Shown: positions 31,656-39,970 of the stretch, in pieces
Layout: every line of letters starts with the position of its first letter
How positions within the stretch are numbered: position 1 is the first letter of the stretch
Assembly: GCA_963422385.1 (NCBI GenBank)
Contig: OY729432.1
Location: forward strand, 2,666,001 to 2,730,000
Direction of reading: 5' to 3'
Source: JAJDTQ01 sp963422385
GTDB taxonomy: Bacteria; Desulfobacterota; Binatia; UBA9968; JAJDTQ01
Length of the DNA stretch: 64,000 bases
The notes under the pieces: model-generated
Databases searched by the model: none
What the model was told of the DNA's origin: nothing
The model's input: only the letters and a program-made list of their open reading frames with translations
Program-made: the position numbers and the translations under genes

Positions 31656-31939
31656 TGATCGCCGGACGCCGCTCGCTGTTGTGCCTGCTGATCCCGGTGC
31701 TGGCGGCCGGGTGCGCTGCCGAGCGTGTGGTGACCCGCACCGTGGTGGAGCCCTGTCCGCCAGCACCCCCGGAGGTGAGTTGCCCCGCCTTTCCGCAGCG
31801 CGGCAAGACCTTGAGGTCGTTGCTGCTGGCCTGGGAAGACGCCCGGCTCGCCCACGCCGCCTGCAGCGCTGCCGTCGACGCCTGGTCGCAGGCGCGAACA
31901 GCCTGCGACCAGGCGTCGAATGCCGCAAGGATGCCGTGA
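31655..31939 (+). CDS. outer-membrane spanin-like lipoprotein (Rz1-like)
   Basis: 94 residues beginning MIAGRRSLLCLLIPVLAAGC, a lipoprotein signal with lipobox LAAGC. A Pro-rich segment (VVEPCPPAPPEVSC) and a helical tail follow, as in o-spanins. TGATG overlap with the Rz-like gene supports the pair, which fuses inner and outer membranes at lysis. Confidence 0.7.
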   Translation: MIAGRRSLLCLLIPVLAAGCAAERVVTRTVVEPCPPAPPEVSCPAFPQRGKTLRSLLLAWEDARLAHAACSAAVDAWSQARTACDQASNAARMP

Positions 31940-32008
31940 TGACTTTGACGCGATCCGTTCTCTCTACACGGCCGGGCCGCCCCGGCTTCAACGAAAAGGA
32001 GACCGCTC

Positions 32009-33421
32009 ATGAGCACTGATTTTCTGCACGGCGTCGAGGTCCTGGAGGTCCAGGGCGGCCCCAGGCCCATTCGCACCCTCAAGTCCTCTGTCATCGGGCT
32101 GGTGGGCACCGCGCTCAAAGGGCCGGTGAACACCCCCACCCTCATCACCACCCGCAAGCAGGGGGTGGAAACCTTCGGGTTGGACTTCGGCACCATCCCC
32201 GACGCCCTCGACGCCGTCTACGACCAGGCAGGCGCCAGCGTAGTGGTGGTCAACGTGTTCGAGCCCACCGTTCACGTCAAGGAGGTGGCCGCCGCGGCAT
32301 ACACCCTCACCGAGGGTGCGGTCACCTTGCCTGCGCCCGCCCATCCGCTCTCGGCCGTGGTGGTGAAGTCCCAGAACGGAGTCACGACCTACGAGGCAGA
32401 CAAGCACTATACCGTCGATGTGGACACCGGCACGGTCGCCCGCAAGGCCCACCAGGACGCGCCTGCGGCCGACGCCACGATCAAGATCGGCTACAAGCAC
32501 CCGGATGAGGCGGACCCGGACCTGGTGGCTGCGGTCAGGGGTGGGGTGGATACCGCCAGCGGCGCCTACACCGGCGTCCATGCGCTGCTGGCCGCAGAGA
32601 GCGTGTGCAAGGCCCAGCCCCGGATACTCATCGCTCCGGGATATACCGGACGGGTCACGGACCAGGGCGCCGCCACAGAGCCGCTGGTCTCCATGTACGC
32701 CATCGCCGACCGGCTGCGCGCGGTCGTCATCGCCGACGGCCCCAACACCACCGACGCCAAGGCTGTCACCTTCCGGGAGTCCATCGGCCACCGCCGCACC
32801 TATGTGGTGGACCCGCAGGTGAAGGTCTGGGACGACGAAGCCAGTGGCGAAGCCGCGGCGCCGGCATCGGCCCGAGTGGCCGGAGTCATTGCCAAGTCCG
32901 ACGCCGAGCGAGGCTTCTGGTGGAGTCCTTCCAACCGGGAAATCTACGGCATCGTCGGCACCGCCCGGCCGGTGGACTTCGCCTTGGGCGACGCCAATGC
33001 CCGGGCCAACCACCTCAACAAGAACGAGGTGGCCACCATCATCCAGAAGAACGGCTACCGGCTGTGGGGCAACCGCACCTGCTCCGCCGACCCCAAGTGG
33101 GCCTTCCTGTCCGTGGTGCGCACCGCAGACATGATCAACGACAGCCTCGCCCGCGCCCACATGTGGGCCGTGGACCGCTGCATCACCAAGACCTACATCG
33201 AGGACGTCACCGAGGGCGTCAACGCCTACCTGCGCCGCTTGAAGGCCCAGGGCGCCATCCTGGGCGGCCAGTGCTGGGCCGACCCCGAACTCAACACCAC
33301 AGACCAGATCGCAGACGGCAAGGTTTGCTTCGACTTCGACTTCACCCCGGTCTACCCGGCCGAGCGCGTCACCTTCCGCTCGCGCCTGGTCAACGACTAC
33401 ATCGAGGAGGTATTGGCATGA
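32009..33421 (+). CDS. contractile tail sheath protein (P2 FI-like)
   Basis: 470 residues of the phage sheath family: FLHGVEVLEVQGGPRPIRT, SVIGLVGTALKGPVNTPTLI, then an inserted domain and C-terminal VYPAERVTFRSRLVNDYIEE. It contracts to drive the tube through the envelope. The run KGPVN and the terminal strand are typical of sheath subunits that interlock. Begins the tail-tube part of the operon after a 70-bp gap. Confidence 0.92.
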   Translation: MSTDFLHGVEVLEVQGGPRPIRTLKSSVIGLVGTALKGPVNTPTLITTRKQGVETFGLDFGTIPDALDAVYDQAGASVVVVNVFEPTVHVKEVAAAAYTLTEGAVTLPAPAHPLSAVVVKSQNGVTTYEADKHYTVDVDTGTVARKAHQDAPAADATIKIGYKHPDEADPDLVAAVRGGVDTASGAYTGVHALLAAESVCKAQPRILIAPGYTGRVTDQGAATEPLVSMYAIADRLRAVVIADGPNTTDAKAVTFRESIGHRRTYVVDPQVKVWDDEASGEAAAPASARVAGVIAKSDAERGFWWSPSNREIYGIVGTARPVDFALGDANARANHLNKNEVATIIQKNGYRLWGNRTCSADPKWAFLSVVRTADMINDSLARAHMWAVDRCITKTYIEDVTEGVNAYLRRLKAQGAILGGQCWADPELNTTDQIADGKVCFDFDFTPVYPAERVTFRSRLVNDYIEEVLA

Positions 33422-33921
33422 TCCAGGATGTCTTGAAGAACATGAACCTGTTCGTGGACGGCCGCGGCTTTGTCGGCAAGGTGGACGAGTTGACTCCGCC
33501 CAAGCTCACGGTCAAGACCGAGGAGCACCGGGCCGGCGGCATGGACGCCCCGGTGGAGCTCGACATGGGCACGGAGAAGCTCGAATGCGACTTCTCCTCC
33601 TCGGCCATCGATGCCGAAACCCTCAAGCTCTGGGGCGTGGCCCCGGGCAGCCTCGTGCCCCTCACCTTCCGGGGCGCCCTGCAGTCCGAGGACGGCTCGG
33701 TCAAGCCCCTGGCTATGCAGTGCCGCGGCCACGTGCGTGAGATCGACTTCGGTTCCTGGAAAGCCGGCGACAAGGCGGTCATGAAGGTTGCCGTGGCACT
33801 CCGCTATTACAAACTCGAGATCGACGGCGAAACCCTCCACGAGGTGGACGTCGAGAATATGGTGCGCATCGTCAACGGCACCGACCAGGTCCAGGCCCAG
33901 CGCGAAGCACTGGGCATCTAA
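33418..33921 (+). CDS. tail tube protein (P2 FII-like)
   Basis: 167 residues: MNLFVDGRGFVGKVDELTPP, TEEHRAGGMDAPVELDMG, MQCRGHVREIDFG and VALRYYKLEIDGETLHEVDV are hallmarks of the P2 FII tube family. It forms the inner tube within the sheath. ATGA overlap with the sheath gene. Confidence 0.92.
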   Translation: MIQDVLKNMNLFVDGRGFVGKVDELTPPKLTVKTEEHRAGGMDAPVELDMGTEKLECDFSSSAIDAETLKLWGVAPGSLVPLTFRGALQSEDGSVKPLAMQCRGHVREIDFGSWKAGDKAVMKVAVALRYYKLEIDGETLHEVDVENMVRIVNGTDQVQAQREALGI

Positions 33922-33933
33922 GGGAGGCACGGC

Positions 33934-34212
33934 ATGGAAACCATCCAACTCCAACACCCTGTCACCATCGAAGGCACCGAGATCAAACATCTGAACCTCA
34001 GACGGCCCAAGGTGCGCGACCTGCGCAACGCGGAAAAGGCCGGCAAGGGGGCGGGCAACGCGGAGACGGAAATCCGCCTGTTCGCCAACCTCTGCGAGGT
34101 GACCCCCGAGACCATCGAGGAACTCGACCTGGCCGACTACGGGCGGCTGCAAAAGGCATACGAAGGTTTTTTGTCCGGGCAGGAGAGGTCCGAACCGCCC
34201 GCGCCCTCGTAG
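33934..34212 (+). CDS. tail assembly chaperone E (short form)
   Basis: 92 residues: IQLQHPVTIEGTEIKHLNLR, RPKVRDLRNAEKAG and TPETIEELDLADYGRLQKAY mark the P2 gpE-like chaperone. The heptamer TTTTTTG at 34167-34173, in frame as T TTT TTG, is the classical P2-type -1 slip site. Slippage extends the protein into the next frame (see E-E'). Confidence 0.85.
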   Translation: METIQLQHPVTIEGTEIKHLNLRRPKVRDLRNAEKAGKGAGNAETEIRLFANLCEVTPETIEELDLADYGRLQKAYEGFLSGQERSEPPAPS

Positions 34213-34325
34213 CCCACGTGTTCCATCAGCCCTTCTCGGAGATCGACGAGATGGACCTGGACGAACTCATGGAGCTCTACGATGAGGCAAAGATGTTGCT
34301 CAGGGTGATTTATGGAGGGCGGTAA
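33934..34325 (+). CDS. tail assembly chaperone E-E' made by -1 frameshift
   Basis: Slipping back one base at TTTTTTG (34167-34173) leads into FFVRAGEVRTARALVAHVFH and ends DEAKMLLRVIYGGR at TAA 34323-34325, giving about 130 residues. P2 and relatives make the E and E+E' chaperones in a fixed ratio in this way to guide the tape measure. The E' part has no good start of its own, which supports frameshifting. Confidence 0.8.
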
Positions 34326-34647
34326 GCACAGCAGCTTCCCGTCTGGCGTACTCCTGAAAACCCGAGAGCTTCTCCGGTTTGGAGCGCAGAAGCCGCGCCG
34401 CCAGCCGGAAGACGCCCTGGAGGACCAGCCCCAGGACCACCAAGGGAAGCGCCAGAACCTGCATGACGGCCGCACCGATGAGACCCACCAGCATGGCAAG
34501 AAACACGCCGCCGACCATGGCCCGGCCCAGGCACGTTGCCAGATCAGCGCCCTCCCTCCAGTTCAAGGCGAACAGCAGGACCGCCGACGCTGCCATGACA
34601 ACCATAAGGACCCCGTCCACCCAATCCAGTCCGGAGCGTTGATACAT
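34300..34647 (-). CDS. antisense small membrane protein (moron candidate)
   Basis: 115 residues with three predicted membrane stretches (GVLMVVMAASAVLLFALNW, MVGGVFLAMLVGLIGAAV, ALPLVVLGLVLQGVFRL) and a charged C-terminus. It runs opposite to the tail genes and fills the only gap in the rightward tail block (34326-34645); its ATG and that of the tape measure overlap in opposite directions (CATG). Such lone reversed genes in phage operons are often expressed in the lysogen, for example in superinfection exclusion; that is inference. Confidence 0.6.
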   Translation of the reverse strand: MYQRSGLDWVDGVLMVVMAASAVLLFALNWREGADLATCLGRAMVGGVFLAMLVGLIGAAVMQVLALPLVVLGLVLQGVFRLAARLLRSKPEKLSGFQEYARREAAVLTALHKSP

Positions 34648-37567
34648 GGCCGGTGATCTTTCCACATCCATCGTCATCGGGGCGGCCCTGAGCGGTTCGT
34701 TCAACACGGTCATGGGCCGCACCATGACGCAGTTGGAGCGCCTAGACAAGACCATCCAGCGGACTCAGGAGCAGTCCGGCCAGATACAATCCTTCCGCAA
34801 GCTGCAGGCAGGGCTGGCTGAGACCCAGGCCGCCTACCACAAGGCCCGGGACCGGGTCGCGCAACTCCACATGGAAATGCAGCGGGCAGGGAAGGTCACC
34901 CAAAGGATGCGTTCCGCGCTGAGCGCAGCCCGCAAAGAGGCGCATCAACTCAACCAGCGGCTCGACCAGCAGCGCCAGGCATTGGCGAAGCAACGCCTGG
35001 CCATGCGCGACGCCGGGACGGCCACCACCGACCTCGACGGTCAGCAGGCGCGCCTGGGCCGCACCGTGGAGCGACTGAGCCAACGTTACGAGAAGCTGGG
35101 CAAGGCCATCAGTCGTCGTAACTCCGTGATGCAGCACCGTGCGGCGCTGCGGGGTCAGATGATGGACGCCGTGGCCCTGGGAGCGGCCATCGCCGCGCCA
35201 GTGCGCGCCGCCATGCAGTTCGAGAGCGCCATGGCGGACGTGAAAAAGGTCGTTGACTTCGATACCCCGGCACAGTTCCAGGCCATGCGAAAAGACATCC
35301 TCCAGTTGTCCACCGCCATCCCCATGTCGGCCGAGGGTCTTGGCGACATCGCCGCCGCTGCCGGCCAGGCTGGCATCGCCCGAGACGAGTTGATGCGCTT
35401 TTCCGCCGACGCCGCCAAGATGGGCGTGGCCTTCGACATGGCGGGAAAACAGGCAGGCTCGGCCATGACCGGCCTGCGTTCCATCTTCCAACTCGACCAG
35501 AACCAGGTCCTGCTCCTGGGCGACGCCTACAACCACCTCTCCAACAATATGGACGCCACCGCCCGCGACATGCTCGGCATCGCCAACCGGGTCGGCTCCA
35601 CAGCCCAACTCTTCGGCCTGTCCGGCCAGCAGGTCGGCGCCCTGGGGGCCACGTTTCTGGCCCTCAAGACCAGTCCTGAAGTGGCCGCTACCGGCATCAA
35701 TGCCCTGCTGACCCGCTTGAAGACCGCAGACCGGCAGGGAAGCAAGTTCCAGGAAACCCTCGAATCCATAGGGATGGACGCCGGTCTACTCAAGGAACAA
35801 ATCGAACACGACGCCCAAGGCGCCCTGCTGCAGTTCCTCGAAACCGTCAAGACCGCCGAGGATCCCATGGGAATCCTCACCGACCTTTTCGGGGCCGAGT
35901 ACTCCGACGATATGGCCAAGCTCGTCGGTGGACTGGACCTCTACCGCAAGGCTCTCGGTCTGGTGGGCGATCGGACAAGGTACGCAGGCTCCATGCAGAA
36001 GGAGTACGAGGAGCGAGCCAAGACCACTGCGAACAACCTGCAGTTGCTCCAGAACAGCTTCGGCCGATTGGGCGTCACCTTGGGGTCGGTCGTGCTGCCA
36101 ACCCTCAACAGCATGTTCAACTTCCTCGGAGGGGCTGCAAACCGCTTGGCTGACTTCTCCGCAGCGTTCCCGAACCTCACCAAGGTCGTCGTGGGTCTTG
36201 CCGTAGGTCTGATCGGCGCCAAGGTCGCGGCCATCGGTGTCGGCTATGCCTTGACCTTCATCAAGGGCGGCATCCTGTCTGGCGCCATCGCCTGGCGCTC
36301 GTTGCAAGTAGCGGTCACCCTGGCCAACGTCCGCCTGCGCGCCTTCAACGTCGCGGCCCTGGTCACAGGCGTCCGCACCCGCGCCCTGGCCGTGGGCGGG
36401 GCCATCAGGGGCTTCGGCGCCAGCCTGCTGGGCCTTGCCCGCCGGGCCATACCCGCCGCCATCGCCGGCCTGCGCATGCTCGGCATTGCCGCCATGACCA
36501 ACCCCATCGGACTCGTCATCGGCGCCATCGCCGTGGCCGCAGGGCTCCTCTATTACTATTGGGAGCCCATCTCCGGTTTCTTCAAGAATCTCTGGGGAAA
36601 GATACTGGAAGTGTTCAGCCAAGCCTGGGAGGGCATCAAATCCCTGTTCCTGAACTATCACCCCGTGGGGCTGGTCATCCAGCATTGGGAACCCATCTCC
36701 GGTTTCTTCAAGAATCTCTGGGGAAAGACACTGGAAGTGTTCAGCCAAGCCTGGGAGGGCATCAAATCCCTGTTCCTGAACTATCACCCCGTGGGGCTGA
36801 TCATCCAGCATTGGGAACCCATCAGCGGTTTCTTCAAGGGACTGTGGCAGGGCGTGAGGGACTGGCTCGGCTCCTTCTCCCTCGTGGAGTCCGGCAAGGC
36901 CATCTTCGACGGGGTCGGTGCGGTCCTTGCCTCATTCAACCCGCTCAAGTCCGTCTCCGCCGCCTGGAATGCCGTGACCACTTGGCTCGGCTCCTTCTCC
37001 CTCGTGGAGTCCGGCAAGGCCATCATCCAGTCCGTGGCCGATGGGATCGTGGCCATGAAAGGCGAACTCATCAAGGCCGTGAAAACCCCCCTCGGCTTCG
37101 TTGGCAAGCTGCTGCCCTTCTCCGATGCCAAGGAAGGTCCGCTGTCCCGGCTCACCGCCTCGGGCCGCGCTATCGTCGAGACCCTGGGCCAAGGCCTCCG
37201 ACGGGCCGGTCCCAAGCCCTTGACCCAGCCCCTGACCCGCACACTCGGCGCGGCCGCCGCCGGCTTGGCCGTGGCCCTGCCAGTCCCTGTCCTGTCGTCT
37301 CCGCCTTCGCTTGCCGAGACGCGGGAAAGTCGCCCTCTCGCAGTCCTGGACCCGTCATCCAGGACGGCCGCCCCCGCGTTTGTGCCTGGCGCACAAGCAG
37401 CCGCAGGCTACACCGTCCACCATCACCGCCACGGCGAGACACACATCACCGTTACGATCCGCCAACTTCCGGGCGAGGACGCCCATGCCTTGGCCGATCG
37501 CGTGCTGGAGGAAATGGAACGCCGCCAGGCTCAGCAGCGCAGAGAGGCCCTGCACGATGGCTTCTAG
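34646..37567 (+). CDS. tail tape measure protein
   Basis: 973 residues. The start is a coiled coil (RMRSALSAARKEAHQLNQRL), then the conserved tape-measure module (MQFESAMADVKKVVDFDTPA, GLGDIAAAAGQAGIARDELM, MLGIANRVGSTAQLFGLS). Two long hydrophobic regions near residues 515-640 follow. Two exact-length 42-residue repeats plus part of a third occur near 640-730. It sets tail length and passes DNA across the inner membrane. Confidence 0.92.
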   Translation: MAGDLSTSIVIGAALSGSFNTVMGRTMTQLERLDKTIQRTQEQSGQIQSFRKLQAGLAETQAAYHKARDRVAQLHMEMQRAGKVTQRMRSALSAARKEAHQLNQRLDQQRQALAKQRLAMRDAGTATTDLDGQQARLGRTVERLSQRYEKLGKAISRRNSVMQHRAALRGQMMDAVALGAAIAAPVRAAMQFESAMADVKKVVDFDTPAQFQAMRKDILQLSTAIPMSAEGLGDIAAAAGQAGIARDELMRFSADAAKMGVAFDMAGKQAGSAMTGLRSIFQLDQNQVLLLGDAYNHLSNNMDATARDMLGIANRVGSTAQLFGLSGQQVGALGATFLALKTSPEVAATGINALLTRLKTADRQGSKFQETLESIGMDAGLLKEQIEHDAQGALLQFLETVKTAEDPMGILTDLFGAEYSDDMAKLVGGLDLYRKALGLVGDRTRYAGSMQKEYEERAKTTANNLQLLQNSFGRLGVTLGSVVLPTLNSMFNFLGGAANRLADFSAAFPNLTKVVVGLAVGLIGAKVAAIGVGYALTFIKGGILSGAIAWRSLQVAVTLANVRLRAFNVAALVTGVRTRALAVGGAIRGFGASLLGLARRAIPAAIAGLRMLGIAAMTNPIGLVIGAIAVAAGLLYYYWEPISGFFKNLWGKILEVFSQAWEGIKSLFLNYHPVGLVIQHWEPISGFFKNLWGKTLEVFSQAWEGIKSLFLNYHPVGLIIQHWEPISGFFKGLWQGVRDWLGSFSLVESGKAIFDGVGAVLASFNPLKSVSAAWNAVTTWLGSFSLVESGKAIIQSVADGIVAMKGELIKAVKTPLGFVGKLLPFSDAKEGPLSRLTASGRAIVETLGQGLRRAGPKPLTQPLTRTLGAAAAGLAVALPVPVLSSPPSLAETRESRPLAVLDPSSRTAAPAFVPGAQAAAGYTVHHHRHGETHITVTIRQLPGEDAHALADRVLEEMERRQAQQRREALHDGF
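36563..36814 (+). repeat. two tandem 126-bp repeats in the tape measure gene
   Basis: 36563-36688 and 36689-36814 encode 42 residues each (start EPISGFFKNLWGK) with few base differences; the first 11 codons begin a third copy at 36815. Repeat number changes would lengthen or shorten the tail. A second short repeat (LGSFSLVESGKAI) recurs near 36870 and 36987. Confidence 0.85.
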
Positions 37568-37967
37568 CTTCATGATGCGCCTGGGGGAGTTCACCTTCTC
37601 CCTCGATGCCGCAGCCTATCAGCAACTGCGCCGCCAGACAGACTACCGCTGGCCTGCCCAGCAACGCATCGGCCCCCTCCCGGCTCGCCAGTTCACCGGT
37701 CCCGGCCAGGACACTATCTCCCTGAACGGGACCCTCTACCCTCAGTTCCGCGGTGGCACCAGGCAGGTCGAAGCCCTGCGCCAACAGGCTGGCCATGGCA
37801 ACCCCCTGAGACTGATGGATGGCGCCGGAAGGCCCTGGGGCCAGTGGATCATCACCCGCATCGAAGAAACCCTCCAAGTCCTGTTTGCCGACGGAACCCC
37901 CCGTAGAATCCACTTCCGCCTCGAACTCGCCCGATACGGCCAGGACCATGAAGGCTACCCGGAATGA
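37557..37967 (+). CDS. tail protein U (P2 gpU-like)
   Basis: 136 residues: MMRLGEFTFSLDAAAYQQLR, RTDYRW-like WPAQQRIG, DTISLNGTLYPQFRGG and GRPWGQWIITRIEET identify gpU, which terminates or completes the tail. Overlaps the tape measure end. Confidence 0.9.
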   Translation: MASSFMMRLGEFTFSLDAAAYQQLRRQTDYRWPAQQRIGPLPARQFTGPGQDTISLNGTLYPQFRGGTRQVEALRQQAGHGNPLRLMDGAGRPWGQWIITRIEETLQVLFADGTPRRIHFRLELARYGQDHEGYPE

Positions 37968-38227
37968 ACAACATCCGTCTATTTGACGAATTCGAGTGGT
38001 TGGCCGAAACGGGCTATATCCGAACAGGCCAGTCTCTGTTCCCTTACAGCTTTCGGGATACCCTGCTGACTGTCCAGGGATTGAATGTGCTCAAAGCCAC
38101 TCCGAAAAGCCTCCAGCTTAAAGAGATGGTTGGCGAGAAGCTCGTGCGCCTGGTCCGTGAAGGCTCGATGGAGTTGGCAAAGGAGGCAGCCCGAGCCGCT
38201 GTCGCACTGGGGGTCGAGAACGCCTAA
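37964..38227 (+). CDS. hypothetical protein inserted between tail genes U and X
   Basis: 87 residues, no family recognised: YIRTGQSLFPYSFRDTLLTV and a helical end (LVREGSMELAKEAARAAVAL). In P2-like tails X normally follows U or lies near; this extra gene overlaps both neighbours (ATGA, TAATGATG), so it is cotranscribed. Could be a chaperone or a moron. Confidence 0.6.
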   Translation: MNNIRLFDEFEWLAETGYIRTGQSLFPYSFRDTLLTVQGLNVLKATPKSLQLKEMVGEKLVRLVREGSMELAKEAARAAVALGVENA

Positions 38228-38436
38228 TGATGAAATACCGCACCAAAGACGGCGATATGCTCGATGCCATCGCCTGGAAACACTACGGTCCCCGCCCCGG
38301 AGCCGTAGAAGCCCTCCTGGAAGCCAACCCCGGACTGGCTGATCAGGGACCGCTCCTGAGCCCCGGCCAGATCGTAGCATTGCCTCCGCTGCCGGATGCG
38401 GTTCAGGAGATTCAGACCGTAAGGCTGTGGGACTGA
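38227..38436 (+). CDS. tail protein X (P2 gpX-like)
   Basis: 69 residues, LysM-like: YRTKDGDMLDAIAWKHYG, VEALLEANPGLADQGPLL and GQIVALPPLP. GpX is thought to bind peptidoglycan or help assemble the tail tip. Confidence 0.88.
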   Translation: MMKYRTKDGDMLDAIAWKHYGPRPGAVEALLEANPGLADQGPLLSPGQIVALPPLPDAVQEIQTVRLWD

Positions 38437-39422
38437 TGAAACCCGTCTTCCACCTGCGCGCAGAGGGCCGGGACTTCACCCACCGAATCCGTCACCGACT
38501 GCTTTCCCTGAGCGTCACCGACGAGGCCGGCTGGAGGTCCGATTCGGTCGAGTTGCGTCTGGATGACCGGAACAGCCAAATCGCACTGCCCCGCAAAGGC
38601 GCCAAACTCGACGTCTCCCTCGGCTACCTGCTCCCCATTGGTGAAGAGCGGCTGGTGCGCATGGGACGCTACGTCGTGGACGCAATCGAACTGACTGGCC
38701 CGCCCGACACCCTCTCCGTCCGCGGCTGCGCCGCTGACCTGCGAGAAAGCCTCAAGGAACAGAAAACCCGCGCTTGGCATAACACTACCATCGGCCAATT
38801 GGTCGCACAGGTCGCGGCCGAGCACCAACTCGACCCCAAGGTGGCCCAATCCCTCAAGCCTATATCTGTTCAACATATGGACCAGACCGACGAATCCGAT
38901 CTGCACTTGCTCACCCGCTTCGCCAAACAGCACGGCGCCATTGCCAAAGCATCCGGCCCTTTCCTGCTGTTCGTGCCCAGAGGCGAAGCCACAAGCGCCA
39001 CCGGCCGCAATCTCACCCCCGTGACCATCCACAGAAGCCAAACCACCCGCTGGCGCATGACCCTGCCCGACCGCCCCAAGTACCAGACTGTGCGAGCCTA
39101 CTGGTGGGATGCCCAAATAGCCATGCGCACCCCCGTGCTGGCCGGTCAAGGCACAGGACCGGTCTTTACCCTCAGAGGCCAATACCCAGACCCCGAAACA
39201 GCATATCATGCCGCAAACGCCAAACTCGATGACCTCCAACGGTCCCAAGCCACCCTAAACCTCACGCTCCCCGGTGACCCCCAAGTCGCCGCCGAATCCC
39301 GCCTAACCCTCTCCGGCTTCCGCCACCCCATCAACGGCCACTGGATCACCGCCCGCGTCCGCCACGAAATCTCCCCCAGCGGCTTCACCTCACACATCGA
39401 TGCCGAACCGCCCAAACAGTAA
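38436..39422 (+). CDS. tail protein D (late control D / P2 gpD-like)
   Basis: 328 residues: PVFHLRAEGRDFTHRIRHRL, VDAIELTGPPDTLSVRGCAA, TIGQLVAQVAAEHQLDP and SGFRHPINGHWITARVRH mark gpD, the hub joining spike and tube. ATG 38436 overlaps the X stop. This is the last phage gene; 39423-39577 shows nothing coding. Confidence 0.9.
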   Translation: MKPVFHLRAEGRDFTHRIRHRLLSLSVTDEAGWRSDSVELRLDDRNSQIALPRKGAKLDVSLGYLLPIGEERLVRMGRYVVDAIELTGPPDTLSVRGCAADLRESLKEQKTRAWHNTTIGQLVAQVAAEHQLDPKVAQSLKPISVQHMDQTDESDLHLLTRFAKQHGAIAKASGPFLLFVPRGEATSATGRNLTPVTIHRSQTTRWRMTLPDRPKYQTVRAYWWDAQIAMRTPVLAGQGTGPVFTLRGQYPDPETAYHAANAKLDDLQRSQATLNLTLPGDPQVAAESRLTLSGFRHPINGHWITARVRHEISPSGFTSHIDAEPPKQ

Positions 39423-39577
39423 CCCCCCCTGGCCACCGACACAACCACCCTGAAACCCGCCAAACACGCTCTCTTTCAAAGGCCTTTTCACCTCAAAATC
39501 GTCCCTGAAACAGCCTGTGCAATACCCCCGTTTTCCAAACCAAAATGCCCTGGAAATTCCGCCAATTTTCCAAGGCA

Positions 39578-39625
39578 TTCTCAATTATTTCTGTCCCGAT
39601 TCTCAATTATTTCTGTCCGCTTACA
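39578..39625 (-). promoter_or_regulatory. right phage end with transposase sites R1 and R2
   Basis: R1 is at 39600-39617 and R2 at 39578-39595; both read GACAGAAATAATTGAGAA on the minus strand and are identical to L1. Their starts are 22 bp apart, about two helical turns. The terminus is ACA at 39623-39625, eight bases outside R1, mirroring the left end. Confidence 0.9.
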
Positions 39626-39630
39626 AGGGC
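39626..39630. repeat. right copy of 5-bp target-site duplication
   Basis: AGGGC immediately after the right terminus, equal to 3332-3336. Confidence 0.95.
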
Positions 39631-39970
39631 GTTCGACGACCGGACCATGCTGGTAGCGCACAGGCTGATGCCCGGTCAGCGAATCGCCATCCACAATGAC
39701 CATCTCACCGGCGGAGAAACCCATCGCCTGACCATTCAACTCAACCGAGGCCTGCGTGACGAGGATGGCGGATTTTTCATGCTGTTCAACAGCTCCGATC
39801 CGAAGGACATCCATCGGATCATCCGCCCGGTCACGGGGAGCGGGATCGGATTCGAGATCGGCCGGAACTCCAATCATGCGGTTTCCCGACTGCACGGTGG
39901 AGAGCGCTACACGCTCGTCTATTCCTTTTTTGCCCAGGCTTATGCCCGGTGGAATTCGGGAAGCGGTTAG
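39631..39970 (+). pseudogene. 3' part of the 2OG-Fe(II) oxygenase split by the prophage
   Basis: Encodes the catalytic half: the HND iron-ligand motif in RIAIHNDH, then LTIQLNRGL, GGFFMLFN, the distal His in SNHAVS and the Arg that binds 2-oxoglutarate in GERYTLVYSF. This order (HxD...H...RxT) is that of prolyl-hydroxylase-like 2OG oxygenases. The frame joins exactly to 3050-3336. By chance the phage right end is open in the same frame from ATG 39545 (MPWKFRQFSKAF), so a phage-host fusion of 141 residues could still be made, but without the N-terminal half. The stop at 39970 lies inside the next gene, so both were translated together. Confidence 0.85.

Larger units (their letters stand above)
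3337..39625 (+). mobile_element. complete Mu-like transposable prophage, 36,289 bp
   Basis: The ends read TGT-N5-GACAGAAATAATTGAGAA at both termini in inverted orientation, flanked by AGGGC duplications. Inside are Mu-type transposase A and B, GemA-, Gam- and Mor-like genes, a Mu-type packaging set (DUF2730, gp26, DUF3486, gp28, gp29, MuF), protease with nested scaffold, capsid, gpG, and a P2-like contractile tail (V, PAAR, W, J, I, fibres, sheath, tube, E/E', tape measure, U, X, D). Lysis genes are an SLT lysin and a spanin pair. The set looks complete apart from a possible frameshift near the end of the portal gene. The early genes sit in the middle and are read leftward, unlike Mu itself; the size is close to that of the classical Mu-like phages. 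Confidence 0.95.
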
